The notes under the pieces: model-generated
What the model was told of the DNA's origin: nothing
Seen by the model: the letters and a program-made list of their open reading frames with translations, nothing else
Database searches by the model: none
Shown: positions 38,403-48,008 of the stretch, one piece after another
Position numbering within the stretch: the first letter of the stretch is position 1
How the letters are laid out: the number at the start of each line of letters is the position of its first letter
Assembly (NCBI GenBank): GCA_963732335.1
Contig: CAVSZO010000038.1
Coordinates: forward strand, 1 to 64,000
DNA length: 64,000 nt
Source of the DNA: Desertimonas sp963732335
GTDB lineage: Bacteria; Actinomycetota; Acidimicrobiia; Acidimicrobiales; Ilumatobacteraceae
Direction of reading: 5' to 3'
Program-made: the position numbers and the translations under genes

Positions 38403-38702
38403 ATGGACGCCGCCGCGATCATCAAGAGGTACGCCCGTTGCGCAGACCCGGAGGGAAGCTACACGTCGTTGTTCTTCTCCGAGGAGCCGCTCGACATCGC
38501 CCGTGCCAAGGCGATCTGCTCGCGTTGCATCGCCCGCACCGAATGCCTCGCGGCAGCAATCGACCGCGAGGAGCCGTGCGGCGTCTGGGGCGGCGAGATC
38601 TTCGTCGACGGAGTGCCGGTCGCCGAGAAGCGCCGTCGCGGCCGCCCACCGCGCATCCCACGCCCCGCCCTCGTCGTCAACGAAATCCCCGACGTCGCTT
38701 GA
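38403..38702 (+). CDS. WhiB-family Fe-S transcription factor, first copy
   Basis: 99 residues. The four cluster cysteines are C13, C39, C42 and C48 (CADP ... CSRCIARTEC), the WhiB spacing with CxxC then x5-C. The G(V/I)WGG turn appears as PCGVWGGEI near residue 60, followed by the basic tail EKRRRGRPPRIPRPAL, which resembles an AT-hook-like DNA contact. WhiB proteins usually bind sigma factor region 4 and sense redox or NO through a 4Fe-4S cluster. The ATG at 38403 is 250 bases after the preceding gene; that leader holds two hairpins and no other gene. A paralogue lies 650 bases downstream. Intact. Confidence 0.93.
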   Translation: MDAAAIIKRYARCADPEGSYTSLFFSEEPLDIARAKAICSRCIARTECLAAAIDREEPCGVWGGEIFVDGVPVAEKRRRGRPPRIPRPALVVNEIPDVA

Positions 38703-38765
38703 CGACTTCACCCGCGCGATGCGGCCAGATTTGACCGCAATTCGACACAAGAGTTCTGTCTCGCG

Positions 38766-38815
38766 CGTCACGTGTGACGAATGCCCACCCTTGTTGTGAC
38801 GAAACCTTCTTGACG
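38766..38815 (+). promoter_or_regulatory. palindrome, direct repeats and -35-like box upstream of the small ORF
   Basis: CGTCAC-GT-GTGACG (38766-38779) is a perfect dyad. TGTGACGAA occurs at 38773-38781 and again at 38795-38803, 22 bases apart, so on the same DNA face. TTGACG (38810-38815) could be a -35 box with a poor -10 around 38834-38842. Together these look like a regulated promoter for the ORF at 38886. Confidence 0.5.
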
Positions 38816-38885
38816 CAGCACCGCGGAGTCTGGTTGCCTAAGCGAACGGTGTAACTCGCGCGACGAGAGAAAGGTGACGAGCCCG

Positions 38886-39143
38886 ATGGAGATGACGACC
38901 TACGACATGGAGCGCCCGGCAGCGATGCCGATGGCCGCGCCTGTCGGTGCGGTCACTCCCGGCTACCGCCTCGCCGCAGCCAACCCGCTCCAGGTGCACG
39001 GCACCTTCGCGCCCCTCGTGCAGACCCACGCAGGGATCTCCGTGAAGCCGTGGACCACCGGGTACGACCGCCAGATCGGCCGCCTCTTTGGCCGGGAGAT
39101 GAACGGTCGCCCCGCCCGACACCTCGGGAGAGCATCGACGTAG
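38886..39143 (+). CDS. small hypothetical protein between two whiB genes
   Basis: 85 residues starting MEMTTYDMERPAAMPMAAP. It is rich in Ala, Pro and Met in the first third, then has a central YRLAAANPLQVHGTFAPLVQ and a basic end (GYDRQIGRLFGREMNGRPAR). No cysteine, membrane segment or family I recognise. AAAGGTG about eight bases upstream favours the ATG at 38886 over a GTG at 38874. It has its own promoter-like region and ends 20 bases before a very good terminator, so it is probably expressed as a single-gene unit. Confidence 0.6.
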   Translation: MEMTTYDMERPAAMPMAAPVGAVTPGYRLAAANPLQVHGTFAPLVQTHAGISVKPWTTGYDRQIGRLFGREMNGRPARHLGRAST

Positions 39144-39163
39144 AAGCGTTGATGATCGCTCGC

Positions 39164-39199
39164 AGGCCGTCGGGTTCACCCGACGGCCTTTTTGGTTTT
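39164..39199 (+). terminator. Rho-independent terminator
   Basis: AGGCCGTCGGG (39164-39174) pairs perfectly with CCCGACGGCCT (39179-39189) around a TTCA loop and is followed by TTTTT and a second T-run. This is the best intrinsic terminator in the window; it ends the small ORF transcript before the second whiB gene. Confidence 0.92.
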
Positions 39200-39358
39200 C
39201 GCCAACCGACACGAAACGAATTCGAGATGACTGACCCGACCACCACCACGAAGACGATCACCGAGCGAGCAGATCCGACGCTGAATCTCCACTCGCCACG
39301 GCGTCTACATCACCACGAGACACGACACGAGAAACGAAGCGAACTGCAGGGACCCCCG

Positions 39359-39712
39359 ATGGACACGATTGCTCAACTCCCCGAACCTGACCTGGACATA
39401 CGTCCGGCGGTGATTCGCACCGCCGGACCGCGCTGCGCCGACGGCAACGGCACCCTGACGCCGCTGTTCTTCTCCGACGACCTGGTCGACATCGGCCGGG
39501 CGAAGGCGATCTGCAACAAGTGCACGTTGCGTGACAACTGCCTGGCCGACGCCATGCACCGCGAGGAACCGTGGGGCGTCTGGGGCGGTGAGTTGCTGCT
39601 CAACGGTCGCATCGTCACCAGCAAGCGGGCGTGCGGACGACCCCCCAAGCATCCGCGCCCCGCCCTCGTCATCGACGAGCTCGGCGTCGTCCCCGTCGAA
39701 TCCGTCGCCTGA
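39359..39712 (+). CDS. WhiB-family Fe-S transcription factor, second copy
   Basis: 117 residues from ATG 39359, with cysteines C26, C52, C55 and C61 (CADG ... CNKCTLRDNC), the same spacing as the first copy. LFFSDDLVDIGRAKAIC is nearly the same as LFFSEEPLDIARAKAIC there, and the tail TSKRACGRPPKHPRPALVIDE parallels EKRRRGRPPRIPRPALVVNE. The two genes are tandem paralogues separated by a small ORF. An in-frame ATG at 39227 would add 44 residues of poor quality. The leader from 39200 shows no clear promoter. Intact; a strong hairpin follows. Confidence 0.93.
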   Translation: MDTIAQLPEPDLDIRPAVIRTAGPRCADGNGTLTPLFFSDDLVDIGRAKAICNKCTLRDNCLADAMHREEPWGVWGGELLLNGRIVTSKRACGRPPKHPRPALVIDELGVVPVESVA

Positions 39713-39724
39713 CGAGCATCCGCC

Positions 39725-39761
39725 GGGGTGGCGCGGGATCTCCCCCCGCCCGCGCCACCCC
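39725..39761 (+). terminator. GC-rich 13-bp hairpin after the second whiB gene
   Basis: GGGGTGGCGCGGG (39725-39737) pairs perfectly with CCCGCGCCACCCC (39749-39761). It starts 13 bases after the stop and has no T-run; a probable terminator. Confidence 0.65.
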
Positions 39762-39787
39762 GTAGTGGGAGTCCCTAGCCTCCAAGC

Positions 39788-40366
39788 GTGGCCTTCAGCC
39801 GTCGCTGGCTCCGCGCCCAGGTGGTTGTGCTGCCCGCTGTCGTGGTGGTCGGCGTGGGGGCCTTCGTGTGGAGCCGCACGATCGCCGATGACGGTGATGA
39901 CGTCATCCGCCTCGAGACGCCCGGCGAGTACGTCGATCCGGCCATCTCCAACCCTCCCAACGACGGCGAGCGGTTCCCCGACGTCGAGTTGACGACCGTT
40001 GATGGGTCGTCAACCACGTTGCGTGCCGACGGTCGTCCGATGGTCCTCAACCTGTGGTATTCGACGTGCCCACCGTGCGCGCGGGAGCTGACCTACTTCG
40101 CAGCAGTCGAAGCCGATCTCGGCGACGCCGTCAGGTTTGTCGGTGTCAACCCACTCGACGACGTCGACGTCATGCAGCGCTTCGCCGAAGAGCGCGGCGT
40201 CGACTACGAACTTCTCGTTGATCACGACGGCAACCTCGAGGATGCGCTGCGGATCGTGCAGTATCCGGTGACGTTGTTCGTCAACGGTGACGGTGAGATC
40301 GTCGCCCAGACCGGTGCGCTGAGCGAGGCCGATCTCCGCCGCCAGATCGCCGAGTCGTTGGCGTGA
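39788..40366 (+). CDS. TlpA/ResA-like membrane-anchored thioredoxin
   Basis: 192 residues with one N-terminal membrane anchor (VVVLPAVVVVGVGAFVW) and an extracytoplasmic thioredoxin domain. The active site is STCPPC (C94, C97), and the cis-proline appears in VQYPVTLFV. Such proteins reduce apocytochrome c or other exported thiols. The 3' end overlaps the CcdA gene by four bases (GTGA), and CcdA is the expected source of electrons. A role in maturing the cytochrome c domain of CtaC is likely (inference). Intact. Confidence 0.88.
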   Translation: MAFSRRWLRAQVVVLPAVVVVGVGAFVWSRTIADDGDDVIRLETPGEYVDPAISNPPNDGERFPDVELTTVDGSSTTLRADGRPMVLNLWYSTCPPCARELTYFAAVEADLGDAVRFVGVNPLDDVDVMQRFAEERGVDYELLVDHDGNLEDALRIVQYPVTLFVNGDGEIVAQTGALSEADLRRQIAESLA

Positions 40367-41241
40367 TCGCGGCGATCGATTCCAACGTCCTCGGTCTGGC
40401 CTTCCTCCGTGGCATGGTCGCGTCGATCAACCCGTGCGGCTTCGTCCTGCTGCCGACCTATCTGCTCTTCTTCCTCGGTGTGCAGGCAGCGGAACAGGCG
40501 GGGGATCAGCGGGCGTCGGTGCGCCGAGCGTTGGTCGTCGGGTCGGCCGTCTCAGCGGGTTTTGTCGTCGTCTTCCTGATCGTCGGTCTCGTCACCGAGA
40601 CGATCGACACGTGGCTGCTGAGCAACGCCAAGTACGCCACTGTCGTCATCGGCGCCGTGTTCGTGATCCTCGGTGTCGCGATGCTTGCCGGTTACCGGCC
40701 GCGCTACGCGACACCACACCTCGACGCCGGAGGGAGGACGCGCAGCGTTGGCTCGATGTTCGTGTACGGAATCGCCTACGCCGTCGCCTCGCTCGGTTGC
40801 ACGATGCCCCTGTTCCTCACGACTGTGTTCGGCACCGGTCGCCGCGAAGGCTTTGTCGCCGGTGTCGCCAACGCCGTCTTCTACGGCGCCGGGATGGGGC
40901 TCGTCGTCATCGCCCTGACAGTCAGCCTCGCCGGGGCCAACCAGTTGCTCCTCGGCGCGCTGCGCTCGGCGATGCGCTACGTCGACCTCGTCGCCGCCGC
41001 CTTCCTCGTGCTGTCGGGCCTCTACCTGCTCTACTACTTCGCCGTCGTCGACGTCGGCGGCGACACCAGCTCGATCACCGATTCCGTGCAGCGGTTCCAG
41101 ACCCGTGTGAGCACCACCCTGGCCGGCCGCTGGGAGCTGATCGCCGTCGTGCTGGCGGCGGTCGTCGGCGCCGCCCTCGTGTTCGTGGCGCGGCGGCCGA
41201 GATCGGCACAGGCGACGCACGGGCGGACGGAGCAGGCGTGA
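40363..41241 (+). CDS. ccdA: CcdA/DsbD-type thiol transport membrane protein
   Basis: 292 residues with seven or so membrane helices. The redox cysteines lie in SINPCGFVLLPTYL (C25) and ASLGCTMPLFL (C146), the paired positions typical of CcdA. It carries electrons from cytoplasmic thioredoxin across the membrane, here to the TlpA protein whose gene overlaps it. The last helix and basic tail (FVARRPRSAQATHGRTEQA) lie after about residue 255. Its stop overlaps the Nudix start as GTGA. Intact. Confidence 0.88.
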   Translation: MIAAIDSNVLGLAFLRGMVASINPCGFVLLPTYLLFFLGVQAAEQAGDQRASVRRALVVGSAVSAGFVVVFLIVGLVTETIDTWLLSNAKYATVVIGAVFVILGVAMLAGYRPRYATPHLDAGGRTRSVGSMFVYGIAYAVASLGCTMPLFLTTVFGTGRREGFVAGVANAVFYGAGMGLVVIALTVSLAGANQLLLGALRSAMRYVDLVAAAFLVLSGLYLLYYFAVVDVGGDTSSITDSVQRFQTRVSTTLAGRWELIAVVLAAVVGAALVFVARRPRSAQATHGRTEQA

Positions 41242-42030
41242 TCGAGGAGCGGTCCCGCTCCGCCCCGCCGCCACGGTGATGTTGGTGCGCGACATCGACG
41301 AGGGCGGCATCGAAGTGTTCATGGTGCGGCGCGCCGTCCGCGCCGCGTTCGCCGCCGGGATGTACGTGTTCCCCGGCGGACGTGTCGACGACGCCGATGG
41401 CGGGACGGAGGTCGCCGCGTTCGTCTCGGGCCTCGACGATGCCGCGGCGTCGGCGAAGCTCGGACTCCCGAACGGTGGGCTGGCCTACTGGGTGGCGGCG
41501 ATCCGCGAGTGCTTCGAGGAGGCCGGGCTGCTCCTCGCCCGCTCGATCGGAGCCGACGCGTGTGCCGGCGACGGACGGTGACCGGTCGGGCGGTGCACCG
41601 CGGCGAGCTGTCGATGGTCGAGCTGTGCCGGCGCCACGGCGTGGTGCTCGACGCCGGGGCGTTGCGCTATGTCTCCCACTGGGTCACACCGGTCGGCGAG
41701 TCGAAGCGCCGCTTCGACACCCGCTTCTTCCTCGCCGCCGCTCCCCCCGGTCAGGACGGCCGCCACGACGATGCCGAGCTCGTCGACAGCCGCTGGGTGG
41801 TCCCGGCCGACGCCCTTGCTGCCGCCGATCGTGGCGAGCTGGTGCTGATGCCGCCGACGACCGCCAATCTGCGTTTCATCGCCGGCTGCGCGACCGTCGC
41901 CGAGGCGCTGGCCCGGGCTGACGCCGCCGGCTCGCCGCCGCGCATCGAGCCACGTCTCCGGCGCGGCCCGAACGGCAAGATCGTCGGCGTCGCCCTCCCC
42001 GGCGACCCCGACTTCGACGAGTTGGCCTGA
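41238..42030 (+). CDS. Nudix hydrolase, frameshifted
   Basis: Predicted nucleoside-diphosphate-linked hydrolase of about 260 residues. After GTG 41238 the protein should read into ATVMLVRDIDEGG, MYVFPGGRVDDAD, then the Nudix box centre AAIRECFEEAGLLLAR (REXXEE present), then SHWVTPVGESKRRFDTRFFLA and SRWVVPADALAAADRGEL. Shifts near 41265 and 41575 break the frame. The long spacer between GGRVDD and REC is typical of the NUDT19/acyl-CoA-pyrophosphatase-like group rather than MutT. Convergent with mrp; the stops are four bases apart. Confidence 0.75.
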
Positions 42031-42034
42031 ACGC

Positions 42035-43240
42035 CTAGACTGCCGTCGAGGGCGACGCTCACGGCCGTCAGCAGGCGTGCCGTGCAGCCGGACATGTCGA
42101 CGTCGGCGGTGGCGTGGGGCGGGACGACGTCGTCGAGGCGGGCGGCGATGGCCGCGAACTCCGTTGCGGCAGGGCCGCGGTCAGCGGTGGTCGGCGAGGG
42201 CAACCGGACGTCCGGCGTCGCCGCCCTGGGCGACAGCGGCCTCGAGCGGCACCTGCCCGAGCAGCGGCACGCCGATCTCGTCGGCGAGGGTCTGCCCGCC
42301 TCCGGCACCGAACAGCTCGTAGCGCTCACCGTGGTCGCACGTGAACGCGCTCATGTTCTCGATCACGCCGACGACACGGACGAAGCTGCGGCGGGCCATG
42401 TCGGCGGCGCGCTGGGCGACCTTCTGCGCCGCCAGCGCCGGTGTCGTGACGATCACCATGTCGGCGCGCGGCAGCAGGCGGGACAGCCCCATCTGCACGT
42501 CGCCGGTGCCGGGGGGCATGTCGATCAGCAGGTCGTCGAGCTCGCCCCACTGCACGTCGCGCAGGAACTGCTCGACGGCTTTCGTCAGCATCAGGCCGCG
42601 CCACATCAGCGCCGTGTCCTCGCCGACGAGGAATCCTGTGGAGACGACCTTCAGCCGGCCCGGCCCGACGACCAGCTCGTTGGGCCGGATCAGCGCCCGG
42701 CCGTTGTCGTCGTCCTTGACCGCCTCGAGCCGCTCGCCCATGCCGAGCAGCCGGGGGATCGAGAAGCCCCAGATGTCGGCGTCGAGCACGCCGACCGTAC
42801 GCCCCTGGCGGGCGAGGGCGACGGCGAGGTTGACGGTGACGGAGCTCTTGCCGACGCCGCCCTTGCCGCTGGCGATCGCCAGCACCCGCGTCGACGCCGG
42901 TACCTGGGTGTCGCCGGCGTGCTGGCGGGCGTTCCAGCGCGCCTTGAGCATGACGTCGCTGCGCTCCTCCGGCGTCATCTCACCCCAGGCGATGCGCACG
43001 TCGCGGACGCCCGGGTGAACGCCGAGTCGGGTCTCCACCTCGCGCTTGATGTCGGCGCGCATCGGGCACCCGCCGATCGTCAGCTTGATGGTCACGGTGA
43101 CGACGCCATCGTCTTCGACCGTCACGGCCGGCACCATGCCGAGCGTGACGATGTCGGCGCCGAGCTCCGGGTCGACGACGGTGCCGAGCACGGCGAGGAC
43201 CTCCTCGCGGCTGGGCAGCGGAGGCCGTCGTCTCGGACAT
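42035..43240 (-). CDS. Mrp/ApbC (NBP35-type) Fe-S cluster carrier ATPase, frameshifted ends
   Basis: P-loop carrier for Fe-S clusters. An N-terminal MIP18-like domain (VLAVLGTVVDPELGADIVTLGM, LTIGGCPMRADIKREVE) precedes the ATPase with deviant Walker A ASGKGGVGKSSVTVN, Walker A' VLDADIWGFSIPRLLG and LIDMPPGTGDVQMGL. The start ATG 43240 (MSETTAS) lies seven bases after TAAAAT, so translation may be leaderless; ATG 43249 is the other option. Shifts lie near 43220, near 42190 and close to the C-terminus, where I use the TAG at 42035-42037. Note the C-terminal motif is not a CxxC that I can see clearly. It is divergent from a SufR-like regulator. Confidence 0.85.
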
Positions 43241-43247
43241 CGCCGGC

Positions 43248-43274
43248 ATTTTAACGGCGTTCGCCGTGTAATCT
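43248..43274. promoter_or_regulatory. divergent mrp/regulator promoter with a perfect palindrome
   Basis: TAAAAT (43253 to 43248, minus strand) is a good -10 box for mrp; TAATCT (43269-43274, plus strand) is one for the regulator. Between them lies ACGGCG-TT-CGCCGT (43254-43267), a perfect dyad touching both, as expected for an operator that controls both genes. Confidence 0.6.
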
Positions 43275-43318
43275 CGACTCTGTGGGCGAACGACACGGCG
43301 CCGTCGCCGAGCGATCGA

Positions 43319-43976
43319 GTGCCGTCCCGCGACGTGCTCAAGGCGTTGGGAGACAACACCCGCTATGCGATCTACCTCGAGCTGGCCCGGGCGGCCCGTC
43401 CGCTCGGCACCGCCGAGATCGCCGAGGCGCTGGGCCTCCACCCCAACACGGTGCGTCCGCACCTCGACCGGATGCGCGAGGCCGGCCTGCTCGACGTGAC
43501 GACGGACGGCCGCGGCGAAGTCGGCCGGCCGCAGCACCGCTTCTCGCTCGCCGCCGAGGCCCCGTCGCTCGGACTCGAGCCACCGACGGTTCCCGTGCTC
43601 GCCCGGATGGTCCTCAACATGGCTGAACGGCTGCAGGCCAGCGCAGCCGACGCCTTCGCCGTCGGTGAGGCCGAAGGCGCCAGTCGTGCCGCCAGCTACG
43701 CCGCCTACCCGTCGGCGCTGGAGGCGCTCGTCGACGACCTCGACCGGCTCGGGTTCGATCCCGTCGTCGCCGAGAGCGACACGCCCGGACAACGCCATCG
43801 TGGCGTTCGCCAACTGCCCGTTCGCCACGTACGCCGAGAGCCATCCCGACCTCGTGTGTGGCCTCCACCACGGTCTCGTCGCCGGATTCGTCGACACGAT
43901 GGGCGACGCCGAGGTCGCCGAGTTCTGCTCGATCGCCCACCGCACGCCGTGCCAGGTCGAGCTCACCAGCAGGTAG
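43319..43976 (+). CDS. SufR-like HTH regulator with C-terminal cysteines, frameshifted
   Basis: About 220 residues. The N-terminal winged helix reads VLKALGDNTRYAIYLELARAARPLGTAEIAEALGLHPNTVRPHLDRM (shown here only as landmark GLHPNTVRPHLDRM). The C-terminal domain holds four cysteines: FANCPFATY, DLVCGLHHG, AEFCSIAHRTPCQVEL, resembling the Fe-S site of SufR-type repressors. A shift near 43790 must be corrected to reach them. GTG 43319 needs no extra shift; GTG 43282, seven bases after a TAATCT box, would be leaderless but needs one more. Located between mrp and erpA, it probably senses Fe-S supply and controls both. Confidence 0.72.
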
Positions 43977-43979
43977 CGG

Positions 43980-44006
43980 GCACATCGGAAATGTGCTCGG
44001 TAGACT
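43980..44006 (+). promoter_or_regulatory. erpA promoter with a 17-bp dyad operator
   Basis: GCACAT-CGGAA-ATGTGC (43980-43996) is a perfect dyad with a 5-base spacer, overlapping the expected -35 region; TAGACT (44001-44006) is the -10. The element lies directly after the SufR-like gene and before erpA, so it is a likely binding site for that regulator. Confidence 0.6.
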
Positions 44007-44040
44007 CGTTGTTGCACGAAGTCTCCAAGGAGGACGAGCC

Positions 44041-44365
44041 GTGATCACGTTGACCGATGCAGCAGCCGGCAAGGTCAAGGAGCTGCTGGCGTCCGAAGGC
44101 GCCGACGACCTCGCCCTGCGTGTTGCCGTGCGCCCCGGTGGCTGCAGTGGGTTCTCCTACGAGATGTTCTTCGACGGCGAGTTCGCGGCCGACGACCAGC
44201 AGGCGACGTTCGGCGACTCCGTCAAGGTGGTCGTCGATCCCCAGTCGGCGCAGCTCCTCGACGGGGCGACGCTCGACTACAAGGACGGCCTGGAGCAGAG
44301 CGGGTTCGCCATCACCAACCCCAACGCCCAGCGCACGCTGCGGGTGCGGCCAGAGCTTCAGCTGA
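44041..44365 (+). CDS. ErpA/IscA-type A-type Fe-S carrier
   Basis: Inserts Fe-S clusters into apoproteins. VRPGGCSGFSYEMFFDGEF holds the first cysteine (C35) and SGFAITNPNAQRT leads to the C-terminus. The uncorrected frame continues LRVRPELQLTPAH to 44379 and lacks the other two cysteines; removing one extra base near 44337 gives CGCGQSFS and a TGA at 44363-44365, the normal family end. GTG 44041 is preceded by AAGGAGGA at ideal spacing. Corrected length about 107 residues. Part of the Fe-S cluster of genes with mrp and the SufR-like regulator. Confidence 0.88.
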
Positions 44366-44389
44366 CTCCCGCTCACTAGTGTCGGCGGC

Positions 44390-44741
44390 ATGAACAAGCC
44401 GCTGGGGCCGTACTCGCCGTTCGTTCGAGCCGGTGACTTCATCATCGTGTCCGGGCAGGGTGGGATGCGCGACGGCGCCGTCGTCGAGGGCGGCGTCACC
44501 GCCCAGACCGAGCAGACGATGCGCAACATCTCCGACCGCCTCGCCGACGCCGGTGCGCAGCTGTCCGACGTCGTCAAGACGCTGTGCTTCCTCACCGACA
44601 TGGGCACGTTCGCCGAGTTCAACGACGCCTACGCCGCGGCGTTCGGCGACCACCGCCCGGCACGCTCGACGGTCGAGGTCTCGGCCCTGCCCGGGAGGCA
44701 TGAACGTCGAGGTCGAGGCCTGGGCGTACAAGCCAGCCTGA
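44390..44741 (+). CDS. RidA/YjgF-family enamine-imine deaminase
   Basis: About 117 residues. PLGPYSPFVRAGDFIIVSGQGG is the start, then QTEQTMRNISDRLADAGAQLSDVVKTLCFLTDM and RSTVEVSALPGG-MNVEVEAWAY. The catalytic arginine of true RidA would be in the RST(V) segment, which is present (ARSTVEV). A shift near 44695 separates the last 15 residues; the stop is at 44739-44741. Detoxifies reactive 2-aminoacrylate-type intermediates. Follows erpA by 24 bases. Confidence 0.85.
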
Positions 44742-44750
44742 GGCGAACCC

Positions 44751-45309
44751 GTGACGACCCGCTGCGCCTGGGCCGACGCTCCGCCGAACACGGCCTACCA
44801 CGACGAGGAGTGGGGCGTTCCGAGGCGCGACGCCGCTCGTCCTGTTCGAGTTCCTCGTGCTCGAAGGCGCCCAGGCCGGGCTGTCGTGGACGACGATCCT
44901 CAACAAGCGCGCCGGCTACCGCGCCGCCTTCGCCGGGTTCGATCCCGCCGCCGATCGCCGCCTTCGACGAGGCCGACATCGCCCGCTGCCTGGCCGACCC
45001 GGGCATCGTGCGCAACCGGGCGAAGGTGACCTCGGTCGTCGACAACGCCAGGGCGTGGCTCGAGCTCGACGACCCGGCGGGCCATCTGTGGAGCTTCGTC
45101 GGCGGCCACGCCGTGCAGAACCGCTTCAAGGCGATGAGCGACGTCCCCGCCTTCGACGAGCGGGCGGCGGCGATGAGCAAGGACCTCAAGCGCCGCGGGT
45201 TCCGCTTCGTCGGGCCGACGATCTGCTACCGCTGATGCAGGCGTGCGGGTTGGTCAACGACCATGTCGTGAGCTGCTTCCGCCACGACGAGTGCGCCGCC
45301 CTCGCCTGA
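44751..45309 (+). CDS. tag: DNA-3-methyladenine glycosylase I, frameshifted
   Basis: Base-excision repair glycosylase. RCAWADAPPNTAYHDEEWG is the zinc/substrate N-terminus (the usual C and YHDxEWG motif), then LLFEFLVLEGAQAGLSWTTIL, RNRAKVTSVVDNARAWLEL, KDLKRRGFRFVGPTICYR-LMQACGLVNDHVVSC and FRH at the end, which give the Cys/His zinc ligands. Shifts near 44830, 44950 and 45233; joined length about 186 residues, the family size. GTG start nine bases after ridA. Confidence 0.85.
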
Positions 45310-45326
45310 GCGCTTCCGCCCGCCGT

Positions 45327-45373
45327 TCTGTGTCAGCATGGGCGACCACAGCGGGCGTGCACGCTGACACAGA
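45327..45373 (+). promoter_or_regulatory. 11-bp inverted repeat upstream of the BMP-type ABC operon
   Basis: TCTGTGTCAGC (45327-45337) is the exact reverse complement of GCTGACACAGA (45363-45373), with 25 bases between. GGGGAGG (45378-45384) and the GTG start at 45391 follow at once. It may be a two-site operator or, in RNA, a stem near the ribosome-binding site. Confidence 0.6.
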
Positions 45374-45390
45374 GACTGGGGAGGTCAACG

Positions 45391-46447
45391 GTGAGCAGAT
45401 TCCAACGGCGGATGATCGGCGTAGCGGCGGCGAGCAGCGGCGTTGGTGGCGGCGATCGGCCGTCCGCACCACGATGCCGCCCACGGCGTCATCAGACACG
45501 GCTGCCGCGTCGGCGAGCCGTTGCTCGTCTACGGCGTGTTCGCCACGCCGCTGGAGGAGCCGTGGGACGGCGCCATCCACACCGCCATCGAGGCGGTCGC
45601 CGAGAGCGGGGCGATCGAGTACAAGTGGGTCGACGGCCTCGCGACGTCGGACGAGATGGAGCGCGGCCTGCGCGACATCATCGAGACCGACAACCCCGAC
45701 CTGATCATCGGGGACGCCTTCGCCGCCGAGGAGGCCGTGCGCGCCGTCGCTGCCGACTATCCGGACACGGCATTCGCCTTCGGCTCGGGCCAGGCGGAGG
45801 TGGCGCCGAACTTCAGCGTCTTCGACAACTGGATGCAGGACCCGGCGTATCTTGCCGGGATGCTCGCCGGCGGGCTCACCGAGTCCGGCACGATCGGAGT
45901 CGTCGCGGCGATGCCGATCCCCGAGGTCAACCGCATCGTCAACGCCTTCGTGATGGGAGTCGGTGAGACCAACGCCGACGCCACCGTCAACGTGTCGTTC
46001 ATCAACTCGTTCTTCGACCCGGCGACGGCGGCGCAGGCCGCCGAGGCCCAGATCGCCCAAGGCGCCGACGTGCTCTTCGCCGAGCGGGCGGGGGTCATCG
46101 AGGTCGCCGACGAGAACGACCTGCCGGTGTTCGGGATGATGGTCGACCAGCACGAGCTGGCACCCGACAACGTCGTCGCCTCGCTCGTCTGGAACATGCA
46201 ACCGACGGTCGAGGCGCTCGTCGAGCAGGTGTCCGGCGGGACGTACGAGGCGCAGAACCTGGCGCAGTACTCGTTCATGATCAACGGCGGCAGCTCGCTG
46301 ACCGAGATCAACACCGACGTCGTGGTCGAGGTGCCCGAGGACCTCGTCACCCTCGTCGAGGAGCGCCAGGCCGAGATCCTCAGCGGCGACTTCGAGACGC
46401 CGATCGACGAGGAGGCGCCCGAAGGGTCGATCGACGTCACCCAGTAG
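45391..46447 (+). CDS. BMP-family (PnrA-like) nucleoside-binding protein, frameshifted N-terminus
   Basis: Substrate-binding protein of a nucleoside ABC importer. The start VSRFQRRMIGVAAA looks like a signal peptide, but shifts near 45435 and 45515 scramble it, so I cannot see whether a lipobox is present. The mature part reads VYGVFATPLEEPWDGAIHTA, then GDAFAAEEAVRAVAADYPDTAFAFGSG, NWMQDPAYLAGMLAGGLTESG and VNVSFINSFFDPATAAQAAEA, all BMP-family features. GTG 45391 with a strong GGGGAGG six bases upstream. The next gene starts directly after the stop. Confidence 0.83.

Positions 46448-48004
<1,557 letters not shown>

Positions 48005-48008
<4 letters not shown>

Noticed and set aside
44337..44379. 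ErpA variant lacking its C-terminal cysteines
   Set aside because: Removing one base restores the normal CGCG end and a stop, so the apparent loss is a frameshift.
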